64,000 nucleotides of DNA from Selaginella moellendorffii (Eukaryota; Streptophyta; Lycopodiopsida; Selaginellales; Selaginellaceae): positions 2,848,700 through 2,912,699 of the forward strand of contig NW_003314263.1 in NCBI RefSeq assembly GCF_000143415.4, in the 5' to 3' direction. The translations under genes and the position numbers were made by a program. Shown piece after piece: positions 44,998 to 56,011 of this stretch. The stretch's first letter is position 1. Each line of letters begins with the position of its first letter. Under the pieces are notes generated by a model. That model saw only the letters and a program-made list of their open reading frames with translations, was not told the DNA's origin and made no database searches.

Positions 44998-45683
44998 CGC
45001 CAGCTGCTGCGCATTAGCTCGTCATAGAGAATCGACCACAAAATCTATACAGTACAGGCACTGGAAGTGTTGCGCGGGGACACTCTCAAGCACAGGGGAT
45101 TAAATAGGCCAGCGAGGGAAATTCTATGGAGAAGTTTAGCTCTCTCGCTCGCTCGCTCGAAAACGCTCGACTCTGACCTCCTACAAAGTCAGTAGAAGTC
45201 TTGGCGAGCGCATTCGCACAAGTTACTATCAGACTTTGACGACGAGCACTCCATAACCTGATGTGTTGCTCCCAACGAGTGGTGGATCGAGCATTGCGGC
45301 AAAGGAAACTTATATGCTGCCCCCCGTCAGTGGTGTGGATCGAGTAATCCTGTTCGTGGCTACAGCGAGCGAATACTTTCTCCATCATTTAGTGGAGGTA
45401 AAAAAGCCTTCTTTTCACTCTGTTTTGATCTTCCCACTTCCAGGCCTCGCACCAAGTGTGGCATACGTTGGCCCTTCGTCCATCCGATCAGCAAGCAAGA
45501 ACCAAACGACTAGAAATTTATAATACACATAATCAATTGTGTGTCCACGATTTTCTCTTAAAGCGTGCAAGAATCTTAATCTCGAGAGGACTGTACACAA
45601 AGGTATGTGCTCCTTTTTTCTCTCTTCTTTTTGGCGATGGTGTTCTACAGCTTTCCGAAAAGAGGTTCTCGTCTATCTTTGTT
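44998..45683. other. Intergenic region between the tandem HKT genes
   Basis: No gene seen; contains the promoter of HKT copy a. A run of CGCTCGCTCGCTCG near 45140-45160 is likely leader sequence. Confidence 0.5.
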
Positions 45684-47783
45684 TCACGACAAATCAACAA
45701 GATCTGTACATTCCGATCTCGGTGGTGCGATTATCGTGATGGAGCCATCGGGTTGTGCTACGGTCTGGCTCCGCAACATGCTGTAGAACTTGTCCTCTGG
45801 GAGCAAGATCGCAGAGTCGATGCTATCTGGTAGACCCCTGTGTCTGCCGAGAAACATGACCAGGATGAGCAAGAGCTTGCCAACAACGCCCCATTTGCCC
45901 GAGAAGCTGTACGGGACGTCCGTGCATGGCGCCGAATCGATCCTCAGGCTGCAGCTGTAGCCCAGCGTCAGCCCGACATTGCCGTACGCGCTGCAAGTTC
46001 GATCAAATCAGAAACTCGTGAGCTCGATCAGAGGAGAGAGGATGATTTTGTAACTTAGATGATAACTTGGATGAATTTCGAAGTTTTAGAGATTTTGTCT
46101 TGCAACTCGAAGGGTTTTCGTACCTTATGACCTCGAAGATGACGCTAAAGATGGTGAAGTTGCGGGGATCGCTTTTGAGCTGCTTGTTGTCCGACACGCA
46201 GATGAAAAAGGTGGCGAGGAAGAGGTAGGCCCAGTCCTGAGCCAGCAATCTCTTGGACTGGGTCGTGATTGTGGTGTCCAAAACGTCCCGGTCCAGCCCC
46301 ACAATCACAGAAGCCCGCTGCTCTTTGGCTTCGTAGTGTCGTGAGTACTGCCGCGAGAGGAATACCGGGTAAGCAGCAATATACCTGCAAAACCATAGCA
46401 TTCTCACGCTCAGTAAACTCAAGCTGCCACCTTTTCTCTCTCTTCCAAGATGCTGGGAAGAGGGAAAATAGGTGGCGGCGTAATAGTAACTTACATCATG
46501 CCGCAGTAGAGGAAGAGCATTGAGGGCGAGAGATCTGCAAGGTTCATGGAGTTCATGCCTGCACTCCGCGTGTTAACAGACTGAAAGATGCCATTGACAA
46601 CCTTGTCACCTGTGCCGAAACCCTCCAAGGCCTTGCTTTTCCAGTCCAAAATGTAAAACATGAGGCACTCAAACCCATTGAACCCGGTGACGGCGAGAAC
46701 TAACCAGAGGGTGGTGGTCCGCGGGAACAAGTGCGTGTAGCACTTCCTGGGGTGCTCCAGCAGGAACTCGTAATCCTCGCGCCGGGTGGCGTCGACTCGG
46801 TGGAGCAGCCAGATGATCCCGCGCAGCGATGGCGCAAACATGGTGTTGCCCAGGAGGATGATCGCCGCCAGCGCCAGCAGCAGCACGGTGGAGGAGCTGA
46901 AGAGGGTCATGTTTTCATCGACGAGGACGAAGCCGGCATTCGCGAAAGATGAGACTGTGAGGAAGAGCGCGAAGAAGCCGATGTTGATGTTCTTGCTCTC
47001 CAGGCTCGACTTGGCGCTGGCATCGCCCAGGATGCATCTCCAGGTGATGAAGAAGCCGGTGAGATGGACGAGGATGTAGTACCAGACGACGATCCAGGTG
47101 AGTGACACGGTTGCGCTGTGCTCTTGGAAGATCTCGCGCAAGTGCTGGGCGTGCTTCTTGGACGCCATCTCGCGCATCCAGACGTCCTCTTTGGAGCGGA
47201 GCTTCATGGAGCCGCTCAATCTCCTCAAGAGCCGGACAGCACCGCTTTGCGTTCTTTTAAGAGATCCTGGAGACGATCCTCCTTGCGAGCTCGAGGGTGT
47301 GGTAGCGCTAGTAGGAGTAGCATCGTCTTCACGATCTTGAGGAGCTTGGGCGTTTGGATTGGGGACGAGATCGCGATCATTGTCGGGATTAGAGCTCGAC
47401 GATGGCCGCGTGCGATCATCCTGCGCGAGGACTTGCCTGGCGACGTCGCAGTAGCGCTGCTTCTTGACGAAGAGTGGAACCACCGAGGTGACGACCTGGC
47501 CGCCCAGGATCATCATCAGCATGAGCACGACTTGGCCGCCGGGGGGGATGCTCTCGATCGGGACGCTGGCGAGGCCGGTGATGCAGAGCGCGGAGGTGAT
47601 GAGGTAGAAGCAGTCGATGAATTTCAGGTGGGAGATCTTGCTATGGCGGCGGGCTCCAATCCCCCAGAGGATCCACGTCCCGGCGATGGCGATGGCGATG
47701 AAGTAGGCCAGGTGGAGGCGGAAGAACGTCAAGTGTTTCCTCGCGAGCGTCACTGTGCTGCTTCTCCTCCTCGAGACTGGCAT
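45684..47783 (-). CDS. HKT-type Na+/K+ transporter, copy b
   Basis: Three exons at the same intron positions as copy a: 47783-46495, 46384-46124, 45990-45684; 618 residues. Pore A is [14 protein letters not shown], again Gly at the selectivity position; pore [43 protein letters not shown]. The start is the ATG of [11 protein letters not shown]; the longer upstream open frame begins inside leader sequence. It differs from copy a by a ~65-residue Ser/Asp/Pro-rich insertion in the cytoplasmic loop after the first MPM ([14 protein letters not shown]...), which could be a phosphoregulated linker. Expected function is K+ or Na+ transport at the plasma membrane. Confidence 0.93.
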
Positions 47784-48030
47784 GATCGTGTGGAAGCATT
47801 GGAGAATTTCTTGTTCTTTGATCTTCGCGATCAAAATTTGAAGAGAACGAAGAAACAGAAGTAAGAGCCCTAACGTCAAGGTACACGTGGATGTGACAGA
47901 AATATGACACGTAAGTATATGACGTGTCAGGTACGTGGCAAGGGAAATAAACACAATTGCGAAAACGCGAGAAAGAGAAACTCACGAGAGAAAAAACCAG
48001 AGAGAATAAATGTTATCTCACTCCGACTCC
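47784..48030. other. Upstream region of HKT copy b
   Basis: Promoter and leader region; contains several ACGTGTC/GACACGT elements (47.89-47.94 kb) of ABRE-like form, which would fit stress-responsive expression. Confidence 0.4.
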
Positions 48031-48260
48031 ACATTGACTGGATCCTAGATAAAAAAGAAGGATGGAAAAAAAGCTAGAGCAATGCAAAGCTAGAGCCTCA
48101 TCGAGCCATGGCCAGGCGTGCTGCTTGGCAGCCTTCAATTACCTCCACTTGTTTCCAAAGGTTTGCTCGTAACCTGAGCCAGGGAGAGAGCCAAAAATAA
48201 GTCAAGAGAGAAAGAAAAAGAAAGGCAAATATTCCAAAGTGTTTACCCGAGAATTTCAGC
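48031..48260 (-). pseudogene. YKT6 pseudogene fragment
   Basis: This segment matches 57.44-57.70 kb of the YKT6 gene (exon 3 with both flanking introns and the start of exon 4), including GACTGGATCCTAG and GAGCCATGGCCAGGCGTGCT, with about a 30-base deletion and several mismatches. It has no start and no frame, so it is a duplicated fragment on the minus strand. Confidence 0.85.
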
Positions 48261-48439
48261 AACGTGAAGAATACCTGTCGTTCATCTCTCAGCACCTGGA
48301 ACCCCAGACAGTAGCCATGGCTGATATCTCGAACTCTGGTACAAAAGATCAAGGAGATCTTTGTAGCAGAGTCAGCCATGGCTACTGTTTTGGACAAGAA
48401 GAGCTCTCAGATGGAGTCGGCTGAGCTGCGGATTAGCTT

Positions 48440-48955
48440 CTGCGTCCTGATCGCGTGTGACTTGTCGGAAACGCTTAAGCACCCGAAGCACTGGGCTTGA
48501 AGAGCTTGAAGCTTTTGGAGACGGAGGAGCCGCCTGGAAAACTTACCATGGAAGAAAGTGGTCTGGAGGAGAGCTATTGCTAGCCTTTGTGCTAGGAGTT
48601 ATTGGAAGTTGAGGAAAAACTTTGGCAGCTGGGGTTCCTCATCTTCTAGCAACTGCAGCCATCCTGGATTAGTTTGCTCATCAGAGTGAGTACCTTGAGT
48701 GTGTGACGAGAGATAATCCTTATAGAGAGTTGTCTCGTCAAAAACAACATCTCAACTGATCAGTAGCTGCTTCTGGTCCAAGCTGTAAAGTCAATAGGCC
48801 TTCTAAGTCTTGCTGTAGCCTGCTTAGGATCTAGCTTCTTTTGCAGTTCGCTTGGAATGTGTGCACAGCAAAACACTTGAAAGTGTCTGGACACTTATCC
48901 ACACCTGATCTGGTATGATTCTTGATGCTCTGACTTGGTAAGCGATTCCTGATAT
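48440..48955 (-). mobile_element. Copia-type retrotransposon remnant
   Basis: Minus-strand translation in changing frames gives IPSELQKKLDPK and then VFDETTLYKDYLSSHTQG, both signatures of the region between integrase and reverse transcriptase of plant Copia polyproteins. Multiple frameshifts and stops show that it is dead. The rest of the polyprotein and both LTRs are missing. Confidence 0.8.
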
Positions 48956-50745
48956 GTAAAACCATAATTAAAATGTTCAGGAAAACAATATGATATAAAC
49001 TTTAAATTAGATTCAAAAGTAGATATTAAACCCTAGAGATATTTAACTTTCTTGGCATTTTATTCCTCTTATATAGTATAATATCTAAAAATAATTTATT
49101 ACATTATAAAAATTAAAAGTTTCAAATCAATAAATTAAATAAAAAATATGTATTAAATTACAACAAAAACATTATATATTATTATTATTTGAATATTAAA
49201 TAATTTTAAAATAGTTTTAAACTAGAATAATAAAAATTGACATTAAAATAATTAGTAATCCCAAAAATTTTGACTTTAAGAAAAAAGAGAATAAAAAAGC
49301 CTGTTGAATATATAAGAAATCTAATTTGTAATCTGCAATTGCATCGGTTGGTAAAAATAATTTTTGTCTAACTATAATGCAAAGTTTTTATATAAACACA
49401 TATAAAGATTTTTGTTAATAATTTAGTTGTGTTTATTTTATCAGCACTATTATTGAAATTTTTTTCTTTAAAATTATTAATTTATATATTTTATTTATAA
49501 TTTAAATTTTATAAAAAATTAAAAAGAAATAAATATTTATCAGAAAATATTAAATAATTAATTATTAAATTTTTACAAATGTGCAAAAATAATACACATA
49601 TATAACTCCCAAGCTAGTGGGAAATACAATCTATTAGGGCAAAACAATATTGAATAAATAACTTTGTTTACCAATTATAGAATAGTGGGTGATAGAGAAA
49701 TAACATTAAACTTCTTTGCACTTTAAATCTAGGACATTATCAATACACTCTTCTATTAGGAAAATAAAAAAGTTATGGAAATGAACACAAATATAGCATT
49801 TATAAATTGTAATTTGCACAAATATACTCTATTACCCTGTTCTAAAGTTAAATGGAAGAACTCATTGAGCTTGCCAATTCTTTATTTTTTGGAAAATTGT
49901 TTAGAAAGTAAAAAAATGTAACCATCAAACTCCTTGGACCCTAAGCTAATTGTCATCCCATCCTACACAATTCAACTCAATGCACAAAATGCCAAAGAAT
50001 TAAATTTGTTTATTTGAATTAAGATGATTTCCTGAATCTATATTATATATAGCTTCCACACATGCTAAGAGTTCTTTGGGAGTTCCAAGCCATTAATAAT
50101 AGCCCATACACCCACATTTATTTGATTTGTATCATGTGGTTAAACATCTATTGCCTCATATTATAAAAAAAAATGAAAACTGTGTAGCAAAGGGCACAAA
50201 GGTCAAAAGTTTTGTGCATATTTCCCAATCTTTCAATCTAAAGAAAATTAAAGTTAAAAACTCATTTTTCCAAGAAATCAAAATTTATTTAAAAGAAAAA
50301 GATATTTAACTCTTTGTTAAATGTAAAACTATTAGCTTATATACTTTATACCATTTTTTTAAAAATAGTATTTTATTATTTTAAACAGACTTTTTATATT
50401 CTCACTTGTTCTAGAAACTATTTACAATATAACAAGATGGGGCTTGTATCATTTATAGCAGATGACAAACTATATCTAATTCAATTAATATATATTTTAG
50501 TTTACCAATGCATTGAATTCTATTATTGATATTATTATTAGCATTATTATTTTTGTTATTATATTATAGGCCTAAATATTTTAGTTGGTATTGAAATATC
50601 ATTTTATTTTACTACCTTTGACATTACTTAGTTTTGTATATTAACAAATAAATATCAGTCTTGTATATACACACACAAGATTCCATACTTCAATTACAAC
50701 CACTATATAAAACGATATTGAGTGGTTTTGATGGTAAAGGCCACT
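48956..50745. other. AT-rich intergenic DNA
   Basis: About 1.8 kb of AT-rich sequence, no gene recognised. The two open frames around 50.13-50.53 kb have the Lys/Ile/Tyr-rich composition of random AT-rich DNA. Confidence 0.65.
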
Positions 50746-51010
50746 TTAACATGGTAGTTTAGTTGACTTTATAGTATACGTTGGGAAAGCCACAATCGTT
50801 GTGTCTGTTGGTGACGAGTCATAGAACGAGGTTCCCCTGGTAGCAGGACCAAGCCGCAGAAGACACCCGCTCCCAATGTTGTATATACGTCTGGCATGCA
50901 AGGATTGCTGAATGTTGTATATAGAGCCTGATGCTCTCAATTCTGGCGTTCTTGGCAGTCTCAGATCAACTGTCTCACCCAAACTGATGTTGAGCGATGA
51001 CTGAGATGCC
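50746..51010 (-). other. Unrecognised 121-codon open frame on the minus strand
   Basis: The minus-strand frame ending at 50746 has a balanced composition and begins within the SHPRH pseudogene. It contains a small internal duplication (a TATACAACATT block at about 50881-50930). I see no known domain; it may be transposon-derived. Confidence 0.25.
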
Positions 51011-53142
51011 ATGAACACTGAACCTGCCTTTCGGAATGCTTCTAGTCTTGTTCTAAGGTATGTTTTCCTTATCTTTCTTGGAAGGTACTCTAGTGAGCAT
51101 GTAGATACCACGACCTTAACGGCCTCAAGTTCTTATCTCCATGAGACTCGTGACCACGTACTGAGTCGCTTACTTGAAATGGATGGCGGGATGCAGAATC
51201 CGAATCCCGATTATGTGCAGCGCGCTGGACAATGTTCCCAGTGCCAGCCTAGACACACTGGGATAACTTGTGTTCATTGTGCGATTGATCTCATGTTTCA
51301 GGTACAATCTAGTGGATAAACAGAAATATGCAAATAGGCGATTTTACTTGACGTCCCGAGCAGCTGAATTAGATGGCATTGTTGCTGCAGAAGACGCCTT
51401 TGTTTCTCAAGTACGTTCACAGGCAGGAGAAAAGGAGCAGCAGTAGCTGCGGTAAGGCAACTTCTTTTTGTTTTTCTAACTTTTTTCTTTTGTTTTTCTT
51501 TGCTTCGAGCTTAAATATTTCTTTTCACAGGTTACGCACAGATGTTCTGAAACGGAAATGGTTTTAAAGATTTTACTTGCATACATGAAAGCAGAAACGT
51601 CGAAGCCGCAAAGAAGCATCTCGAGTACCTTGAAGTAAACACTCCTGTGCTTATTTGTAAGTCTGTTTGACAAACCGTGTCAATTCAGGCATTGCGTAGC
51701 GAATATGCAGCGGCGAGACGCTTGACAACAGCACAACAATTAGTTCTAACTGCATTGGACGAGCTGAGCATGTCGACAACAAGGCTATGTTTGCAAGGTG
51801 CCAAGGCTGCAGACGGCAATCCTTTTGGTGATGAAGGCTACGAGATAGCAATTAGAAACGCGGAGCTTACCAACGAAAAATTTGTTGCTGTTGAGAATCT
51901 ATCTCGTGTGAAGAGGCAGCTCAGATACTTGAAGGTATTAGGCTTAAGTTTTCTTTTATTCGCAGCTCCTCTCATTTCCGGATTGCAGGGTGTAAGGAAT
52001 AAGAAGGACGAGGGCCATAACAGTTTGGAAGGAGAAACTTGCCCAGTTTGCCACGATAGCTTAGAATCTGGAGCAATGGTCCTTCCATGCGGCCATTTGC
52101 TTTGTGGCAAGTGTAAGTTTTGGTGTCTTACTTTGTTGGTTTCCTGAGCAAATTTTCATTTTATTTCGCAGGTTTGAATCTTATTGTGGACTGCCATAAA
52201 GCACCAGCGATCGGTGCTGATTTCAAGCGCATTGCATGTCCAACGAGACAACAGACTTATGTCTCTAATATTGCTTATGCCAATGCTGAAGCGGCTTCTT
52301 CGAAAATTGCGGAAAACCTCCAGGAAGAAGAAGAGGACGAAGAAACATCTATAACCGTGGCAGGGTCGTATGGAACAAAGGTAATCTCGCTTTGTCGTCT
52401 GCTTTTTACTTCAATTCTTTTGCAACTTTGAAGATTGAAGCTGTCGTCAGGAGAATTTTTAGTCTGAAAGAAGACGATCCGTTTGTGAAAATTTTTGTGT
52501 TCTCGACGTGGCAAGAAGTGCTGGACTTATTAGAACACGCACTGAAGAGCACAAGCTCAGCTGGGTTCGATTAAAGCACCGCAGGTAACATCGATAATCT
52601 GTTTTACTTTTACTCATGTGCTCGTTTTGTGTTTCTCACAGACAAATGGGTTCTTCCATCTTGGAATTTAAGAAGGAGAACATCCAAGTCATGTTACTAC
52701 CCATTCAACATGGTGCCAATGGCCTGAACTTAATAGAGGCCCAACACGTTATTTTGGTGGAGCCTTTGCTCAATCCGGCAGTAGAAGCTCAGGCTATCAA
52801 TCGAGTCCACAGGATTGGCCAACGTCTAAAGACACTTGTACATAGATTCATTGTAAGTTACGTACGTTTCTTCTGTTTTCCAATTACTGATGACATTTCC
52901 AGATATGTAACACCGTGGAGGAGAACATCTACAAAATGAGCCAACAGAAGACGAACCTCCTTCCAATGAAACAAAAAGAGCAGCCTCTTTCAGCGAATGA
53001 CATGAACAGCTTACTAGCTTGGGACGAACCGAAAGAGAACACCCCCACTGGTTGATACCTTCCGAGATTTAACTCCGGCTCAAGCTGCTGGTGCTGCTGC
53101 TGAATCGCGGCTCTTGCGACTACAGGCCAACGCTTGTCTATA
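51011..53142 (+). pseudogene. 5'-truncated SHPRH-like E3 ligase/helicase pseudogene
   Basis: Plus-strand exons match the C-terminal half of plant SHPRH: RLLEMDGGMQNPNPDYVQRA and CVHCAIDLMFQ (51.17-51.30 kb), LRSEYAAARRLTTAQQLVL, the RING start CPVCHDSL...CGHLLCGKC, then SYGTK|IEAVVRRIF, and the helicase C domain with IQHGANGLNLIEAQHVILVE and AINRVHRIGQ. The N-terminal SNF2 ATPase half is absent; AT-rich DNA lies upstream. Damage: the last RING motif reads CPTRQ where CPxCR is expected, so a zinc ligand is lost; a base is missing near 52545 (frame moves from LLEHALK to EHKLSWVRLKH); and an extra base near 53053 moves the tail out of frame (VDTFRDLTPAQAAGAAAESR in another frame). SHPRH normally polyubiquitinates PCNA. 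Confidence 0.82.
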
Positions 53143-53284
53143 GATTCTTTGTAAGTACTTTCTCTTGCATGTCCGGATTCTGAACCATTGTATTTTCTAG
53201 CAGAGAAGGAACATTCTTTAGTCAAAAGATGAGCTTTCGGTAAGTTTTTCTTTTGGCGAGGGGTTTAGCTAGCTAGCATCTGAG

Positions 53285-53695
53285 ATGGGTGCCAAGTTTC
53301 AGCCCCTTCCTCGCTTCTACTGGACGAAGGAACAGATTGCTGCGATCAGAGACCTGTGCCGTGACGACGATCTCTACGTGAAGACGAAGTATGGTAGGAA
53401 GATGAGGCCGCCGCCTCTTCCGCGACTAAGTCGAGAGCAGGAACGCTTTGTTCGCGCAGACCCTCAAGCAGGCCTGGATAGAATCAGTGGGCAGTGGGTA
53501 GCACTCCAACACCAGCTCGGGAAGCAGCCTTACACACCCGAGGAGCAGGAAGGCAACTATGTGGGTTCGATTCTGGGTCACAAGCAATACAGGCGTGAGC
53601 TCCATCTTCACAGGGGACAGAAGCAATGGAATGTCCATGCAGTCGGGGACAGGTTTCTGGTCTACGAGACTTCCTCCCGCGACCGACACCGGTGA
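53285..53695 (+). CDS. Unrecognised 136-residue open frame
   Basis: A GC-rich open frame with ATG, composition unlike the surrounding decayed DNA, basic and Arg/Gln-rich (LPRFYWTKEQIAAIRDLC, RRELHLHRGQKQW). No known domain seen. It could be one exon of a lost gene or a transposon fragment; splice sites are not evident. Confidence 0.3.
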   Translation: MGAKFQPLPRFYWTKEQIAAIRDLCRDDDLYVKTKYGRKMRPPPLPRLSREQERFVRADPQAGLDRISGQWVALQHQLGKQPYTPEEQEGNYVGSILGHKQYRRELHLHRGQKQWNVHAVGDRFLVYETSSRDRHR

Positions 53696-54340
53696 TGATC
53701 CTCCGGTGCTTTGTGGTCGTGACAAGTTTGTCATTGGTCGGCCTCTGTCAGTAACAATGGATAACCAGGCGACGAATGTTTCCGCGTCATGGAACTCGTT
53801 TCCAGTGTGGAGCTTGCCAGAATCCTGAGTTGTAGACCAAAGAACTCTGTTTTCAGGTCCACGTTGGCTTGGCTGCCATCAAAAGCCTCCAATTCTGAGC
53901 CGCTGTCACGGTGAGATCAACATGGTGATCCCAGAAAACTCTTATCGCGTGTGGGAGCTACATTAAAATAGATTTGGTAAATCATCCTGGTCCAAATAGA
54001 TGTTCACATGGAAAATCCCACATACAATCCTAGCCACATCATCAGTTACATGACACGTCACCAGTTTGACATTCGACGGTTCAGATCCTTTTAAGATGTA
54101 CAGCTTTGATTTAAATAAATTAACGGCCCAGATTTATACAGTGAACGGGGAAGACAAGATTGGAGAGGAGGAGAACTGCGAGAAGATCTTTCAGGCTCTC
54201 GTCTGCACTCCCAATGAGCTCGTCCTTGTACTGCGAGGGCACGCATCCAAAGTTCCAGCAAACGAATGAAGTGTCAGAAGAATTTCTAACGACCACGTAC
54301 CAGAAGCTTGAATACTAGTATTCTCTTCATCGTTTTCTTC
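53696..54340. other. Decayed intergenic region
   Basis: Short unrelated open frames, including one at 54066-54269 with a coding-like stretch (GEEENCEKIFQALVCTPNEL), but no family recognised. Confidence 0.35.
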
Positions 54341-54351
54341 CCCTATTTCAG

Positions 54352-54870
54352 AAGATCCGGCTGGAAACCGTGCTCCAAGACATAAGCCTCAAGAAAGATG
54401 TGGATGGCCTCTGGCTCTCGATGATTTCCAGCCAAGTTTCGTGGACCTTAGCTTCTTGAGATGAAGAAAGTGGTGGTCATTGGCTGTAGCGACGTCGTCG
54501 GCCTTCCAAGAGTGCTACTCCAGAGACACAATGCCACAGTCACAATATACGCACACGCAAAAACTAGTAGAGATTTCTCGGACTGCTGATATCCTGGTCA
54601 GGAAACGCAAATCTTGTGAGAAGAAACTGGATCAAACCTGGACTTGTCGTTATAGACATGAGAATGAGCCAAGTAAAGGTGTGTGCCTCTCTTCGTACTT
54701 GGTTTGTAGCATATCTCCAGGACTCTGGCTCGGAAGAAATTGCTACGAGGAGCGTGAGAAAGTGGCGACCGCGATCACACCTGTCCCTGGACTGGTCAAA
54801 CACAAAGGGCTCAGTCTCTCGACTCATGATAAACTTGAGAGTTACCTGGATAATTTGAGTTGCATGATAG
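54352..54870 (+). pseudogene. FolD-like (methylene-THF dehydrogenase/cyclohydrolase) pseudogene
   Basis: Translation over three frames gives successive FolD motifs in the right order: LKKDVDGLW (active-site region before the missing HPxNxG), KKVVVIGCSDVVGLPRVLL and NATVTIYAHAKTS (NADP-binding GRSxxVGxP site with Arg replaced by Cys), ADILV, NWIKPGLVVIDM and KVATAITPVPG (normally AITPVPGGVGPMT). Frameshifts between almost every pair of motifs and stops before the VVIG motif make it non-functional. Bacterial-type FolD enzymes work in one-carbon metabolism in plant organelles and cytosol. Confidence 0.85.
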
Positions 54871-54899
54871 GAAGATCACGTCCTTGGCATGTCCCTAAA

Positions 54900-55482
54900 C
54901 GCTACCTCAGCTGAAGCAGGTACTGCAAAGCATGCCGTGAGTATAAGATCGATAGAAACTCTTTGAAAAAACTTACTTAGAACGCAGCTTACCCTCTGGA
55001 GGAACTTGTCAAAGCAGCCTGAGAATTAGAAGAAAACTTTCCGCAATGAAGATCAACACTAAAATATCAAACTGAAACCAATGCTGGGAAAGCAAGAAAG
55101 TTAAAGCAAGTGTTACTATTGATTCGATAGAAAGCCGACAATAAAACGATTTACATTTAGAAAAGATGCTAGATAGAGCTCAAAAGTACCTCTAGTGTTG
55201 GTGTCTTTCTCTCAACATTTTTCATTTCCAAGGAAGAAGTTTCATCCTAGTCCGTTGCAATGCCTGAAATCGAATTCACGGATATTTGTTAATACCAGTA
55301 ACACGGTACAATCTCACCACCAGCAACAAGCACATAGCGGACAGTCCCGAACGTGCTCTTGGGACCTGGAGCTCTTCCAGGCAGACGCTGCTAGGAAATC
55401 ATCTGCAAATCTAAAATCAGACGCAGCAGGACAAGGAAAGGGCATTGAAGTTAAAAACTTACCATGATTTAGTCGTGGGACT
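54900..55482. other. Intergenic region, no gene recognised
   Basis: Contains GT-AG-like signals on the minus strand around 55.44 kb but no frame I could link to a family. Confidence 0.35.
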
Positions 55483-55530
55483 GATCTAATGACCTAATGA
55501 TCTAATGATCTAATGATCTAATGATCTAAA
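55483..55530. repeat. GATCTAAT tandem repeat (6 x 8 bp)
   Basis: Six consecutive copies of GATCTAAT, one with a C for T and the last with A for T, directly outside the left inverted repeat. Confidence 0.95.
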
Positions 55531-55647
55531 TTTTGGAGTGCTAATGTTCATTCTTATATTGTTTTGTTGTAATTTTATCTATGACAAAACAAAACCATAA
55601 CAGAATATCTTCATGCTTAACGGAATATGCGTTTGAAAGCCATATGA
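55529..55647 (+). repeat. Left arm of a ~120-bp inverted repeat
   Basis: Starts ATTTTGGAGTGCTAATG and ends GTTTGAAAGCCATATGAC. It is almost identical to the reverse complement of 58120-58247; the right arm has an extra ~9 bases in the middle. Confidence 0.92.
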
Positions 55648-56011
55648 CGTAAGTATGAGATATAAGTAAAGTAGTGGTATTTCACTTGCGTCAGCGTTTT
55701 TGCAGACCAACGAACGTCTAGCATGGGACGGACGTGGCAGATCCAACGGCGTCCATTCAAGTGAGTGGAAATGCGAAAGAGGATATTCCGCGCACCTTCT
55801 AGTTTCTAGATCACTCGCATTTCCCAAACGAGAGATTCTTGCGCTTCACCAATCGCAAGTACAAAGCTTTCTCCGAGCTGCGGCTTCTTGTGAATCCACA
55901 GGTAAGCAGTAAGTATTTCGATCATAGATCGCGTTTCCATAAAATATTTCCTCTCGGGACTGTGGATCAACGATTGCGTTGTGCAACACGAACACAGCAA
56001 CGAAGAACATC

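Noticed and set aside
48098-48397. 99-codon open frame on the minus strand
   Set aside because: It spans the YKT6 fragment and unrelated repeat DNA, with no family match.
50127-50529. Two open frames of 60 and 71 codons in AT-rich DNA
   Set aside because: Composition is that of random AT-rich sequence, with no splice or homology support.
55520-55535. Target-site duplication flanking the inverted-repeat segment
   Set aside because: Sequences just outside the two arms (TGATCTAA on the left, TTGCAACTCG on the right) do not match, so a simple transposon insertion is not proven.
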